64,000 nt of DNA from ZC4RG17 sp036259475 (GCA_036259475.1 DATABS010000056.1:1-64000), one strand, 5' to 3'. Positions 22,893-32,162 are shown, counted from the first letter of the stretch. Numbers and translations: made by a program. The notes: a model not told the origin generated them from the sequence alone.

Positions 22893-23624
22893 CTATCGGC
22901 CCAACGTCACCAGGATCCGGGGCCGTCGGTCCTCGAGGAGGAGAAGGAACGTGTCGATGAGAAGGATCAAACCGGCCAGCTCCATCACTTCTTCCGTCGT
23001 GGCCAGCAGGAAGAACCCCGCGCCGTCCCGGGCCGCCGTGCCGGCGAACAGACCGGCCACCATCTCGAGACCCACGGCCCCGCCGACGAAGAGGGCCGCT
23101 GCCAGCACCACCCTTCCCTTGGCCGGAGCGCGGAGGGCGAGGACGAAACGGCCGTAGGCGACGGTGAGCACCACGACTCCGATCAGGGCGGGAACGACCC
23201 AGCCGTAGTAGAAGAGACCCGACAGGTCCAGCGCGGCGCGGAGAGGACCAGCCGTCGCCTCGTGCAGGGCGGCGACCTCGTCCACCGACAGCACCGCCAT
23301 GATGGCGGCAAGAACGTACCAGTGGCGTGCGTAGCTCCCTTCCCGCCGGTGCTCGTCCCGACCGAGCACCGCCGAAAGTCCAGCGGCTCCGGTCATGAGC
23401 ACGGCTGCCAGCCAGGTGGGAAAGGCATTCTCGGCGTCGACGTTGGCGAGGCGCCGCCACAGCGTCTCGCCGGGCAGGTCGAGCGAGTCGGTCGACCACC
23501 AGAAGAGATGGAGAGCGATGATCACGAGAACCAGCCCGACGAGGCTGCGAGTGAGTCTGCGTCGCCGCAGGTGCAGTTCGAGCTCTGGAGCGTGCAACCC
23601 GCCTCCTCCGTTCGCCGGAAGCAT
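22893..23624 (-). CDS. integral membrane protein with conserved-looking E/H motifs
   Basis: A 243-residue protein with about seven helices. Polar motifs VDEVAALHEAT and TTEEVMELAG sit inside predicted helices, an arrangement seen in a group of uncharacterised bacterial membrane proteins; metal binding is possible but unproven. It is divergent from the methyltransferase gene. The ATG at 23624 is chosen because upstream in-frame sequence reads as non-coding. Confidence 0.65.
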   Translation of the reverse strand: MLPANGGGGLHAPELELHLRRRRLTRSLVGLVLVIIALHLFWWSTDSLDLPGETLWRRLANVDAENAFPTWLAAVLMTGAAGLSAVLGRDEHRREGSYARHWYVLAAIMAVLSVDEVAALHEATAGPLRAALDLSGLFYYGWVVPALIGVVVLTVAYGRFVLALRAPAKGRVVLAAALFVGGAVGLEMVAGLFAGTAARDGAGFFLLATTEEVMELAGLILLIDTFLLLLEDRRPRILVTLGR

Positions 23625-23651
23625 AGGACCGGAGCCGTCTAGGGTTCCGGC

Positions 23652-24227
23652 ATGGCGGAAGGAGAGCACGGCTGGTCGTGGCTGTTCGGGACGCTCTACG
23701 CCATCCTGTCGCGGAATCCGGCCTCCAACCGAGTCGTCGCCGAGGAGGCGGCGCTGCAGCCAGGCGAGCGGGTCCTGGATGTGGGATGCGGTTCCGGGGC
23801 GGCCATGGTGGCGGCGGCCGAGATCGTAGGACAAGAGAATGTGGTGGGGGTGGACCCGACCGGACCGCTGGCCAAGAAGGCGCAGAGGCGGCTTCCTCAG
23901 GCCCGCGTGGAGGTTGCTGCCGCCGAGCAGCTGCCCTTCGACGATGACACCTTCGACGTCGCGTGGACCATCGCCTCCCACCACCACTGGGAGGAACCGG
24001 CCACCGGTCGGGCCGAGTTGGCTCGAGTCCTGGTTCCCGGAGGACGCGTCCTGCTGGCCGAAAGACTGATGAGACGGGAAGATGGCCACGGGCTGACCGA
24101 AGGAGAAGCCCGGCGGCTGATGACCGACCTCGAGGCAGCGGGGTTCGAGAACGTCGAGCTCGTCCGCCAGAAGATCAAGTGGTACTCCTTTCTGATCTTG
24201 AAGGGTCGTCGTCCGAAGGCGAACTGA
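23652..24227 (+). CDS. class I SAM-dependent methyltransferase
   Basis: A 191-residue methyltransferase: motif I VLDVGCGSGAAM at about 42-53, the acidic motif II GVDPTG, motif III region AAAEQLPFDDDTFDVAW and post-I ARVLVPGGRVLLAE. Substrate unknown; the layout fits the UbiE/small-molecule group. TAGGGT lies 6 nt before the ATG, so it is probably leaderless. Confidence 0.88.
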   Translation: MAEGEHGWSWLFGTLYAILSRNPASNRVVAEEAALQPGERVLDVGCGSGAAMVAAAEIVGQENVVGVDPTGPLAKKAQRRLPQARVEVAAAEQLPFDDDTFDVAWTIASHHHWEEPATGRAELARVLVPGGRVLLAERLMRREDGHGLTEGEARRLMTDLEAAGFENVELVRQKIKWYSFLILKGRRPKAN

Positions 24228-24377
24228 CCGCGCTGTTTCGTTTTCCCGACCCCCCTTGGATGGGGTAGCTTCCCTTCTACGTCCTCGTCGGGTGGTCCCA
24301 GGGCCGCCCGCACTTCCCCGATCACGGCCTCTGCCAGCCGATTTCGCCTCGCGCGAAAACAATTCGCACGGAATCCG

Positions 24378-24406
24378 TTGACGGATGACATCGATGTAAT
24401 TACATT
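24378..24406 (+). promoter_or_regulatory. sigma-70-type promoter of the ribonucleotide reductase gene
   Basis: TTGACG (24378-24383), a 17-bp spacer and TACATT (24401-24406) form the clearest vegetative-type promoter in the window. Transcription would start near 24413, at the edge of the first NrdR-type box, with a leader of about 100 nt. Confidence 0.75.
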
Positions 24407-24415
24407 GGTGTGTTC

Positions 24416-24464
24416 ACCCCAAGATGTGGTGTCTGCGGCGCACGCGACCACAACATCTTGTGGT
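24416..24464. promoter_or_regulatory. paired NrdR-type boxes
   Basis: ACCCCAAGATGTGGTGT at 24416-24432 and the near-perfect palindrome ACCACAACATCTTGTGGT at 24447-24464 have centres 31 bp apart, three helical turns. This matches the tandem sites of the NrdR repressor. Their position at and just after the transcription start implies repression of nrdJ when dATP is high. No nrdR gene is in the window. Confidence 0.75.
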
Positions 24465-24512
24465 CGAGGCACGTTGGCGAGATCGGAAGTCGAATTCGGA
24501 AGGGAGAGCGCC

Positions 24513-27500
24513 ATGAGCGTCGGTCTGCAGATCACTCGTCGTTTCACCGAGGAGGGAAAGGACCCTTACGGCACGATCGAGTGGTCGCGGCGAGACAGCC
24601 GCATCACCAACCCCGACGGGTCCGTGGTGTTCGAGATGAAAGACGCCGAGATCCCGGCGGGTTGGTCGCAGGTGGCGGCCGACATCATGGTCTCCAAGTA
24701 CTTCCGTAAGGCCGGTGTGCCCCAACGGGATGACGACGGCGAACTGATCCGGGACGAGAACGGCGACGTGGTCACGGGTCCCGAGCAGTCAGCCCGCCAG
24801 GTCTTCGACCGCCTCGCCAGCACCTGGCGTCACTGGGGCGAGAAGGGCGGCTACTTCGCCGGGCCCGAGGACGCCGAGGCATTCGAAGACGAGCTCAAAT
24901 ACATGCTGGCCGCCCAGATGGCCGCTCCCAACAGCCCCCAGTGGTTCAACACCGGCCTCAACCATGCCTACGGCATCACCGGACCCGCCCAGGGTTTCTG
25001 GTACGTCGATCCCGAGACGGAAGAGCTCACCTCCTCGCCCGACTCGTACTCGAGGCCGGCGCCCCACGCATGCTTCCCGGCGGATACGAGAATCACGACG
25101 TCCGACGGCTTCTCACCAATTGAGAAAATCGAGCCCGGGGATGAGGTTTTGACCCACATAGGGCGTTACCGGCGCGTCACGCAGGTGATGCAGCGCCAGG
25201 TCGACGAGGAGCTGGTGAAGCTGAAGATCAGCAAGCTCACCGCTACCGACCTCACTGCCACCGCCAATCATCCGGTTCTCGCTGTGGCCGGTCAGGACGC
25301 ACGTCGCCTTCGGCGCACGGCGCCGGAGGACATTCATGCTTCTTGGGTTGAGGCAGGAGAGCTTCGAGTGGGCGACTATGTGGTTGTTGCTCATCCCCGA
25401 CCAGCTGGCTTCGTTCCTGAAGCCGCTGACCTCTCCACGTTCGTAGGCCCCAACTACTCGGTGGATGACGAGACGATCACCACTCGCAACGCGGCACATC
25501 ACCCCTCGATAAAACGATTCATCTCATTCGATGATCCCGCTCTCATGCGCCTCTTTGGCCGTTGGCTGGGCGACGGCAGCCTCGGCCGCGAAAGCCGAGA
25601 CGGTGAACTTTCCGGAGTCCATTTCGTCTTCGACGCCGACGACCGAACAGCGATGGAGGATGTGTCGAACCTGATGCAGGAGCATTTCGGCGTCGACGCC
25701 CCCATTGAGTACGCCAAACGGCAGAGGACTGCGCATCTCCGCTACATCCGCCGTCCGCTCGCTCGCTGGTTCGAAGCTACTTTCGGCGAGGGATTCGCAG
25801 GAAAGAGCCTTCCCGGTTGGGTCTTTGAGATGCCTGCCGCACATCGCCTACAGCTTCTGGTTGGACTGTTTGCATCCGATGGCTGCGTACTCGATCAGGC
25901 AGCTTCCAAGAGCCTCTGCTTTGATCACTCGAACCAGAATCTGGCTGAAGGCGTCTGGCGCCTTGCCCGATCGCTCGGCTACTCACCCGCCCTCATCGGC
26001 GGAACGGTTCGCGTCGGCGGCTCGGCACCCCATTTCCGGGTTCAGATCTCGGTCAAGGACGCGCCCGATCTGGCGGAGCTCTGCGGCGTCGAAATCCCGA
26101 CGGGAAGACGGGAGCAACGCGAGCTCCACCTGGCCGACGGGAACGTCGCCTATCGAGTTCGAGCCGTGGAGCGAGAGCCGTTTTACGGCACCGTTTACAA
26201 CTTCCAAGTCGAAGAGGACGAGTCCTATGTGGCCAACGGAGTCGCGGTCCACAATTGCTTCATACTTGGGGTGAAGGACGACCTGGTCAACCCGGGTGGG
26301 ATCATGGACCTGTGGACCCGCGAGGCCCGGATCTTCAAGTTCGGCAGCGGTGCCGGCTCCAATTTCTCCCAGATCCGCGGTGAGAACGAGCTCCTTTCCG
26401 GCGGAGGCAAGTCCTCCGGCGTGATGAGTTTCCTCAAGATCGGCGACCGAGCTGCCGGAGCCATCAAGTCGGGGGGCACGACGCGTAGGGCCGCCAAGAT
26501 GGTGATCCTCGACGTGGACCATCCGGACATCGAGGCCTTCGTGGACTGGAAGAAGGTCGAAGAGGACAAGGCCCGCCTGCTCATCCAGCACGGCGGCTTC
26601 CCGGCCGACTTCAACGGCGAGGCCTACGCCACCGTCTCGGGCCAGAACTCCAACAACTCGGTCCGCGTCTCGAACGACTTCATCCAGACGGTCCTCGAAG
26701 ACGGCGACTGGGAACTGAGGGAGCGCACCACCGGCCAGACCCGCAAGACGATCAAGGCTCGCGACCTGTGGCAGCGGATCGCCCGGGCGGCGTGGGCCTG
26801 CGCCGACCCCGGCCTCCAGTTCGACACGACGATCAACGAGTGGCACACGTCGCCGGCAGGTGGACGGATAAATGCATCCAACCCCTGCTCCGAGTATCTG
26901 TTTCTTGACGACACTGCCTGCAACCTAGCCAGCATCAATCTGGTCAGATTCGAGACACCCGACGGGAACTTCGACATCGATTCCTACCGTCATGCGATCC
27001 GTATTTGGACGCTGGTGCTGGAGATCTCGGTGGCAATGGCGCACTTTCCATCAGCTGAGATCGCCCAGGGTTCGTACGACTACCGCACGCTCGGCCTCGG
27101 CTACGCCAACCTGGGGTCACTCCTCATGCGGAGGGGCATCGCCTATGACTCCGATGAGGGCCGGGCAATCGCTGGCGCTCTCACCGCAATCCTGACCGGG
27201 CATTCCTACGCCACGTCGGCGGAGATGGCCTCGGCGATCGGGCCGTTCCCCAAGTACTGGGAGAACGCCGAGGCCATGTTGCGGGTGATCCGCAACCATC
27301 GTAGGGCTGCATATAACGATCCCGATTACGAGGACATTTCCCACAAGGTATTGGGGATTGACTCCCATCTCGCACCGGCTGATTTGGTCGCAGCTGCTCG
27401 AGACTCCTGGGATCGTGCTCTCCAAATAGGCGAGCAATACGGTTACCGCAACGCGCAAGCCAGTGTGCTCGCTCCCACCGGCACAATCGGGTTGCTACTC

Positions 27501-29057
27501 GATTGTGACACCACCGGGGTCGAGCCGGATTTCTCTCTGGTCAAGTTCAAGAAGCTGGCCGGCGGCGGGTACTTCAAGATCGCCAACCAGTCGGTCGCTC
27601 CGGCGCTACGCCATCTCGGCTATGCCGATGACGAGATCTCCGACATCGTGACCTACATCGTCGGCACCTCGTCGCTCGACGGCGCCCCGCACATCAATCG
27701 GGAGACGCTGGCCGAGAAAGGCTTCACGGCCGAGGAAATCGACAAGTTCCAGGCGGCTCTGCCTTCGGTGTTCGAGCTGCGTCACGCCTTCAACGTGTTC
27801 ACCGTCGGCGAGGAGGCGCTCCAGCGCCTCGGCCTCACGCCGGACGACTACACCGCCTGGGACTTCGACCTGCTCGCTGCGCTGGGCTTTTCGCGCCAGG
27901 AGATCCAGGAAGCCAACGATCACGTCTGCGGCCGCCAGACCATCGAAGGTGCTCCGCAACTCCGCGACGAGCACCTGTCGGTGTTCGACACGGCCAACAA
28001 GAACGGCCGCTACGGGACGAGGTTCATCCATCACACCGGGCACATCAAGATGATGGCGGCGGCCCAGCCGTTCATCTCGGGCGCAATCTCCAAGACGATC
28101 AACATGCCCCACGAGGTGACTCCGGAGGAGATCGAGGACGCCTACCACATGTCCTGGGAACTGGGCCTGAAGGCGATGGCGCTGTACCGGGACGGCTCCA
28201 AGGCTGCCCAACCTCTCAACTCCAAGTCGGACGACGGCGTCTCCGAAGAGGAGGACGAGACGGTCACCCAGGCGATGGAGGCTGAGGCGAAGATCCACTG
28301 GGGCAACATCCCCGCCGGGCTCTCCCCCACCCAGGCGTACGCCTCGGGGATGAAGCCGCCCCGGTTCCTGCTACCCGCCAGGCGGTCCGGCTACAACCAG
28401 GAGGCCCGGGTGGGAGGACACAAGGTCTTCCTCCGCACCGGCGAGTACGAGGACGGCACCCTGGGTGAGATTTTCATCGACCTCGCCAAGGAAGGGGCCA
28501 CTCTCAAGGGCATCCTCTCCTGCTTCGCCATTGCGGTCAGCAAGGGCCTGCAGTACGGGGTGCCGCTCGAGGAGTTCGTCGACACCTTCACGTTCCAGAC
28601 TTTCGAGCCGCGCGGCCTGGTCGAGGGCCATCCCAACATCAAGATGGCCAACTCGATCATCGACTACGTGTTCCGCAGTCTGGGAGTGGAGTACCTGCAG
28701 CGCGACGAGCTGGCGCAGGTACCGCCCAACCGGGACATGGAGCTGCCCGAGCCGAAGAAGGGTGTGGCGGCCGAGGCCGGCTACCAGCTGGAGCTCGACG
28801 ACGCCATGGCCGACTCGGACGTAGCGGCGGTGCAGGCGGCGGCCCGGTTCGCCGATTCACCGGCGACCAGCGAGTCGCTGCCCCAACCGGCGAAGGCGAC
28901 GGTGGCGGTCATCGACGCCGGCACGGCGAGCATGCAGTCGGCCCTCGGCGAGATGATGGGCGACGCCCCACTGTGCGACACATGCGGTCACATCACCGTT
29001 CGCAACGGCTCTTGTTACAAGTGCCTGAACTGCGGTAACAGCCTCGGCTGCAGCTGA
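24513..29057 (+). CDS. nrdJ: class II (B12-dependent) ribonucleotide reductase with intein
   Basis: A 1514-residue precursor of about 1119 residues after removal of a 395-residue intein. It reduces ribonucleotides to deoxyribonucleotides using adenosylcobalamin, needing no oxygen and no separate radical subunit. Conserved sites: the intein-flanking PHA/CFILGV cysteine, NPCSEYLFLDDTACNLASINL, and APTGTIGLLLDCDTTG. The C-terminus has a zinc-ribbon-like CDTCGH...CYKCLNCGNSLGC typical of long NrdJ proteins. ATG 24513 follows GAAGGGAGAG. NrdR boxes lie upstream. The part encoded by about 26860-27540 has visibly lower GC and different codon use. Confidence 0.95.
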   Translation: MSVGLQITRRFTEEGKDPYGTIEWSRRDSRITNPDGSVVFEMKDAEIPAGWSQVAADIMVSKYFRKAGVPQRDDDGELIRDENGDVVTGPEQSARQVFDRLASTWRHWGEKGGYFAGPEDAEAFEDELKYMLAAQMAAPNSPQWFNTGLNHAYGITGPAQGFWYVDPETEELTSSPDSYSRPAPHACFPADTRITTSDGFSPIEKIEPGDEVLTHIGRYRRVTQVMQRQVDEELVKLKISKLTATDLTATANHPVLAVAGQDARRLRRTAPEDIHASWVEAGELRVGDYVVVAHPRPAGFVPEAADLSTFVGPNYSVDDETITTRNAAHHPSIKRFISFDDPALMRLFGRWLGDGSLGRESRDGELSGVHFVFDADDRTAMEDVSNLMQEHFGVDAPIEYAKRQRTAHLRYIRRPLARWFEATFGEGFAGKSLPGWVFEMPAAHRLQLLVGLFASDGCVLDQAASKSLCFDHSNQNLAEGVWRLARSLGYSPALIGGTVRVGGSAPHFRVQISVKDAPDLAELCGVEIPTGRREQRELHLADGNVAYRVRAVEREPFYGTVYNFQVEEDESYVANGVAVHNCFILGVKDDLVNPGGIMDLWTREARIFKFGSGAGSNFSQIRGENELLSGGGKSSGVMSFLKIGDRAAGAIKSGGTTRRAAKMVILDVDHPDIEAFVDWKKVEEDKARLLIQHGGFPADFNGEAYATVSGQNSNNSVRVSNDFIQTVLEDGDWELRERTTGQTRKTIKARDLWQRIARAAWACADPGLQFDTTINEWHTSPAGGRINASNPCSEYLFLDDTACNLASINLVRFETPDGNFDIDSYRHAIRIWTLVLEISVAMAHFPSAEIAQGSYDYRTLGLGYANLGSLLMRRGIAYDSDEGRAIAGALTAILTGHSYATSAEMASAIGPFPKYWENAEAMLRVIRNHRRAAYNDPDYEDISHKVLGIDSHLAPADLVAAARDSWDRALQIGEQYGYRNAQASVLAPTGTIGLLLDCDTTGVEPDFSLVKFKKLAGGGYFKIANQSVAPALRHLGYADDEISDIVTYIVGTSSLDGAPHINRETLAEKGFTAEEIDKFQAALPSVFELRHAFNVFTVGEEALQRLGLTPDDYTAWDFDLLAALGFSRQEIQEANDHVCGRQTIEGAPQLRDEHLSVFDTANKNGRYGTRFIHHTGHIKMMAAAQPFISGAISKTINMPHEVTPEEIEDAYHMSWELGLKAMALYRDGSKAAQPLNSKSDDGVSEEEDETVTQAMEAEAKIHWGNIPAGLSPTQAYASGMKPPRFLLPARRSGYNQEARVGGHKVFLRTGEYEDGTLGEIFIDLAKEGATLKGILSCFAIAVSKGLQYGVPLEEFVDTFTFQTFEPRGLVEGHPNIKMANSIIDYVFRSLGVEYLQRDELAQVPPNRDMELPEPKKGVAAEAGYQLELDDAMADSDVAAVQAAARFADSPATSESLPQPAKATVAVIDAGTASMQSALGEMMGDAPLCDTCGHITVRNGSCYKCLNCGNSLGCS
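25071..26255 (+). other. intein with LAGLIDADG homing endonuclease in nrdJ
   Basis: Residues 187-581 of the precursor. It starts with Cys (CFPADTRITTSDG), has a block B T-x-x-H (TATANHPVL), and ends VANGVAVHN before an extein Cys (CFILGV), so all splicing residues are present. The endonuclease domain has both dodecapeptides, LFGRWLGDGSL at about 346 and LLVGLFASDGCV at about 447, each with its acidic residue, so it looks active. The +1 Cys belongs to the reductase, probably one of the redox cysteines. The insert is less GC-rich than the exteins. Confidence 0.93.
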
Positions 29058-29106
29058 CTCCGGGCGGAAGTCAATCGAATCATCGCAACGTGTTCCGTGT
29101 GCAGCC

Positions 29107-29125
29107 ATCCACACCAGGTGTGGAT
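29107..29125. repeat. perfect short inverted repeat after nrdJ
   Basis: ATCCACACC and GGTGTGGAT flank a single A. It lies 50 bp after the nrdJ stop. No U-run follows, so a binding site is as likely as a terminator. Confidence 0.45.
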
Positions 29126-29208
29126 CCAGACACACTGAACCCAGCGGTCATCCCACCGACGATGAGGATTTGCTTTCGCTCCGGAGATCGGTGCACCAGC
29201 ATGGAGCC

Positions 29209-29826
29209 ATGGCACAGACGAGAAGCGCTCTAGAGATCCACCCGGTTACCCCCGACCGTTGGAGCGACATGGTGGAATTGTTCGAACGGCCGGGGCCACG
29301 GGGCGGCTGGTCCCGGACCGGTGCGTGCTACTGCATGTTCTGGCGGTTGCCCCCCTCCGAGTACGAGGAGAACTTCCGCCGTCGCTCCCTGGACAACGTC
29401 ACCGGAGGCCCCAACAAAAGCCTCATGGGCGATATCGTCGCCGCCAACCGGATACCGGGACTACTTGGCTACGAGGAGCAGACGCCAGTGGGCTGGGTGT
29501 CGGTGACACCCAGATCCGAACTCCTTCGTCACAACCACGTGCCGGCTCCGGGAGCAACCGAGGAACCGGCCGACGCCCGGCCCTGGGCCATCTCTTGCTT
29601 CTACGTCCACCGCTCGTATCAACGCTCCCACGTCGGCGAGCAGCTATTGGGGGCGGCACTGGAATGGGCCCTCGACCATGGAGCCACCTCAGTCGAGGGA
29701 TACCCGGTCAGGATCGGAAGCGTCGACCCCTACACCGGATACGACGAGATGTTCGAGGCAGCCGGGTTCCAGCTGGCCAAGGCGGGACGCGGCCGCGGCC
29801 GAGCCCTGTGGCGACTCACCGTCTAG
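29209..29826 (+). CDS. GNAT-family N-acetyltransferase
   Basis: A 205-residue protein. The acetyl-CoA loop region reads ISCFYVHRSYQRSHVGEQLLGAALEWA, with the R/Q-x-x-G/A pattern slightly altered (QRSHVG), and the C-terminal YDEMFEAAGFQLAKAGRGR is typical of the family. An early C-Y-C-M-F-W motif is shared by one uncharacterised GNAT subgroup. ATG 29209 is chosen; another ATG at 29201 is out of frame. It overlaps the convergent cyclase gene by 4 bp. Confidence 0.82.
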   Translation: MAQTRSALEIHPVTPDRWSDMVELFERPGPRGGWSRTGACYCMFWRLPPSEYEENFRRRSLDNVTGGPNKSLMGDIVAANRIPGLLGYEEQTPVGWVSVTPRSELLRHNHVPAPGATEEPADARPWAISCFYVHRSYQRSHVGEQLLGAALEWALDHGATSVEGYPVRIGSVDPYTGYDEMFEAAGFQLAKAGRGRGRALWRLTV

Positions 29827-31157
29827 CGATCGACCCGGAACAGCTCCCACTCTCCCGGAACACCCTTCAGGGCGTGGCGGCCCCGTCCGGAGAAGCGAAA
29901 CTCCGACCCGATGAGGAGCTCCTTTACTGTCTGGGAGACCCACACCTCGCCCGGCGCCGCCTGGCTCGCCACCCGGGCTCCGAGATGAACCGCCAATCCG
30001 ACGAGGTCGGCGTCGTGTACGACTACCTCACCGCTGTGCACGCCGACCCGTACTTCGAGGCCGCCCTGTCGGGTCACCTCCTGCAACGCCAGCCCAAACC
30101 TCAGCGCAGCTGACGGGCTCTCGAAGGATACGAGGAAGCCGTCGCCGGCCGTGTCGATCTCGGTACCGCCATGGCGGGCGATGAGACGCCGCGCCTCCCG
30201 GCGATGATCCTCCAGGAGGTCCCGCCAGCGTCGGTCCCCCACGGCGGCCACCCGCTCGGTAGATCCGACGATATCGCTGAAGACGACCGTGAGCACCCGT
30301 CGGCTCCCACCGCCGCCGGTCCGTGTGCCGACCAGGAACTCCTCGATCTCGTCCATCAGGGCATCGACGTCGCCCAGATATCCCGGTACCTCGTCGCCGG
30401 CTAGTTCGACATAGCGGCCCTGCGGCAAATGTTCCGCCAACCAGCGCACGCCGGCGGTGGGAACGAAAGAGGCTTCAGAGCGATGCAGGACCAGAGCCGG
30501 GACCGACACAGAGTCGAGCAGTTCCCGGACGTCGGTTGATATCGTTCGGCGGAGGAGGTTGGCCGCCATGCTGGGGGTAGCTGCCATCCGTTCCATACGC
30601 ATGAACCAGTTGCGCACCCGGTCATCCGCCTCGACCGATGGAGCGATCATCGGTAGCAACACCGCCTGGCCCCAACTCCCGTTCTCGATGGCGTCCGCCG
30701 CCTTCTCGATGATCACCTCGTTCGGCCCCCAGGGGTGCGCCTCGTCAGGCACCGTCGTGGCGAGGGTCTCGCCGAGAATCAGGGCGTCGACCCGGTCCGG
30801 ATGGAAGGCAGCCACCTCGATGGCGACGGTGGCGGCGTCGACCCAGCCGACCAAAGCCGCCGATTGAATGCCGGCAGCATCCATCACCGCCAGGACATCC
30901 TGGGCCAGCTCAGCACCGGTCGGCTCTTGCGACGGCCGGTCGGATAGGCCCGTCCCCCGCTTGTCGAACAGAGCCACCCGTCCGATGCTGGAGAAGCGTT
31001 CGATGAACCGGCGAGCCTCGGGCAGTTCCCACAGCATTTCCAGATGGGAGACCCAGCCGATCATGAGAACGATCTCAACCGGACCCTCGCCCACGATTTG
31101 ATAGGCGATGTCGGCGGTGCCGGACCGGGTGAAACGAACCTCGGGAACAAAAGCCAC
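29823..31157 (-). CDS. class III adenylate/guanylate cyclase with alpha/beta-hydrolase-like N-domain
   Basis: A 444-residue protein. Residues 1-275 form an alpha/beta-hydrolase fold (FDKRGTGLSDRP, HPDRVDALILGE), but the nucleophile elbow is G-W-V-D-A, without Ser, so this half is probably a sensor. Residues 285-440 are a class III cyclase: VVFSDIVGSTER with the first metal Asp, DTAGDGFLVSF with the second, RVGVHSGEV, and GLAVHLGARV. It should make cAMP or cGMP. GTG start with TAGCCT 9 nt upstream. Confidence 0.9.
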   Translation of the reverse strand: MAFVPEVRFTRSGTADIAYQIVGEGPVEIVLMIGWVSHLEMLWELPEARRFIERFSSIGRVALFDKRGTGLSDRPSQEPTGAELAQDVLAVMDAAGIQSAALVGWVDAATVAIEVAAFHPDRVDALILGETLATTVPDEAHPWGPNEVIIEKAADAIENGSWGQAVLLPMIAPSVEADDRVRNWFMRMERMAATPSMAANLLRRTISTDVRELLDSVSVPALVLHRSEASFVPTAGVRWLAEHLPQGRYVELAGDEVPGYLGDVDALMDEIEEFLVGTRTGGGGSRRVLTVVFSDIVGSTERVAAVGDRRWRDLLEDHRREARRLIARHGGTEIDTAGDGFLVSFESPSAALRFGLALQEVTRQGGLEVRVGVHSGEVVVHDADLVGLAVHLGARVASQAAPGEVWVSQTVKELLIGSEFRFSGRGRHALKGVPGEWELFRVDR

Positions 31158-31209
31158 GGCGCTGAAAGGCTACTCGGCGCCGTGGCTCACTCGTTCTGGC
31201 TTCAGCCGA

Positions 31210-31752
31210 TTAGCGGTTCACCCGCTCACCGGCCTGGCGCGCTTCGTCCATGACATCCTCGCCAGCCGAGCGGGCGCTTTCCTTCACTCGCTCCACGCCT
31301 TCGCTGGCTGACTGGCGAGCGTCGTCGGCAAGGTCCTTGCCGACATCCTTGACCTCCTCGACAGCCTGGCGAATCTGCGGCTCCATTTCTCGTGCGATGC
31401 GGCGCTCCTGGCGTGTTTCCGGCAAGAGCGAGGCGATCAACGCTCCGGCCCCGACCGAGATGAGTCCTACGGCGATCGGGTTGCCCCGTGTCCTTCGCTC
31501 GATGTTCTCGGGGGCGTGCCGCACCGAGTCGCCGATCTCGCCGGCTCGGTCCGACATTCTGTCAGTCATACTCCCGTCGCTTTGACCCATGATGTTCTCC
31601 TTCAACTCTGTGAGTCGGGTCCTCATCCGATACTTGCCGCGGGCCGCCACGTGGCTCGGATTGACCCGATTCTCGATCTGGTCGACGGTCTCGCTGATGG
31701 CGGACCGCCGCTCCTCCATGTCCCTTTTCAGTTCCGTTGCTCTCTCATCCAT
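31210..31752 (-). CDS. DUF3618-containing membrane-associated protein
   Basis: A 180-residue protein. The N-terminal ERRSAISETVDQIENRVNP is the DUF3618 motif. One hydrophobic segment (IAVGLISVGAGALIASLLP) lies near 92-111, followed by a charged amphipathic C-terminus. Last gene of a three-gene operon with a holin-X-like protein, overlapping it by 25 bp. Function unknown; such clusters are common in actinobacteria and are thought to be envelope-related. Confidence 0.8.
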   Translation of the reverse strand: MDERATELKRDMEERRSAISETVDQIENRVNPSHVAARGKYRMRTRLTELKENIMGQSDGSMTDRMSDRAGEIGDSVRHAPENIERRTRGNPIAVGLISVGAGALIASLLPETRQERRIAREMEPQIRQAVEEVKDVGKDLADDARQSASEGVERVKESARSAGEDVMDEARQAGERVNR

Positions 31753-32162
31753 TGCTTGTCCCTCTCGATCTCGTGAATCGTCTGCTCAGGTGTCCAGTCG
31801 GTCTCTTCGACGTTGCGCCGACCGGCCATACCCATTACCGCGGCGGCGATGGCCCAGGCCACCCCGACGATGAGGAAGGCGATCCAGGTCTCCATCAGTT
31901 CCGCCAGCCCCCAGGCGAGAGCGAGGGAAAGAACGAGTGCTGCGATCCAACCTGCCGCGGCGGCGCCACCCATCAGTCCGGCCGTCTTTCCCGCCTTCTT
32001 GAGGTCGTGGGTGATGTCGAGACGCGCCAACTGGAGATGATCGTTGAACAGGGCGCCCAGCTCGGCTGTCAGCCTGCCTGTGAGGTCTCCCAACGACTGG
32101 TCGGGCTCCTTGATCGGATAGGGCTCCCCGTTACGCGTGCTGGAGTCGCGCATGTCCCTCAT
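31728..32162 (-). CDS. phage holin family / actinobacterial holin-X-like protein
   Basis: A 144-residue protein with a basic amphipathic N-terminus (LTAELGALFNDHLQLARLDI is the family signature), two membrane helices at about 62-86 and 91-113, and an acidic tail. Despite the name, no phage genes are nearby; it is a chromosomal housekeeping type. Overlaps the preceding gene by 4 bp. Confidence 0.82.
   Translation of the reverse strand: MRDMRDSSTRNGEPYPIKEPDQSLGDLTGRLTAELGALFNDHLQLARLDITHDLKKAGKTAGLMGGAAAAGWIAALVLSLALAWGLAELMETWIAFLIVGVAWAIAAAVMGMAGRRNVEETDWTPEQTIHEIERDKQWMREQRN

Noticed and set aside
31728..32162. Prophage remnant because of the holin-like gene
   Set aside because: The surrounding genes are the usual chromosomal DUF3618 cluster and no phage structural, integrase or lysis genes are present.
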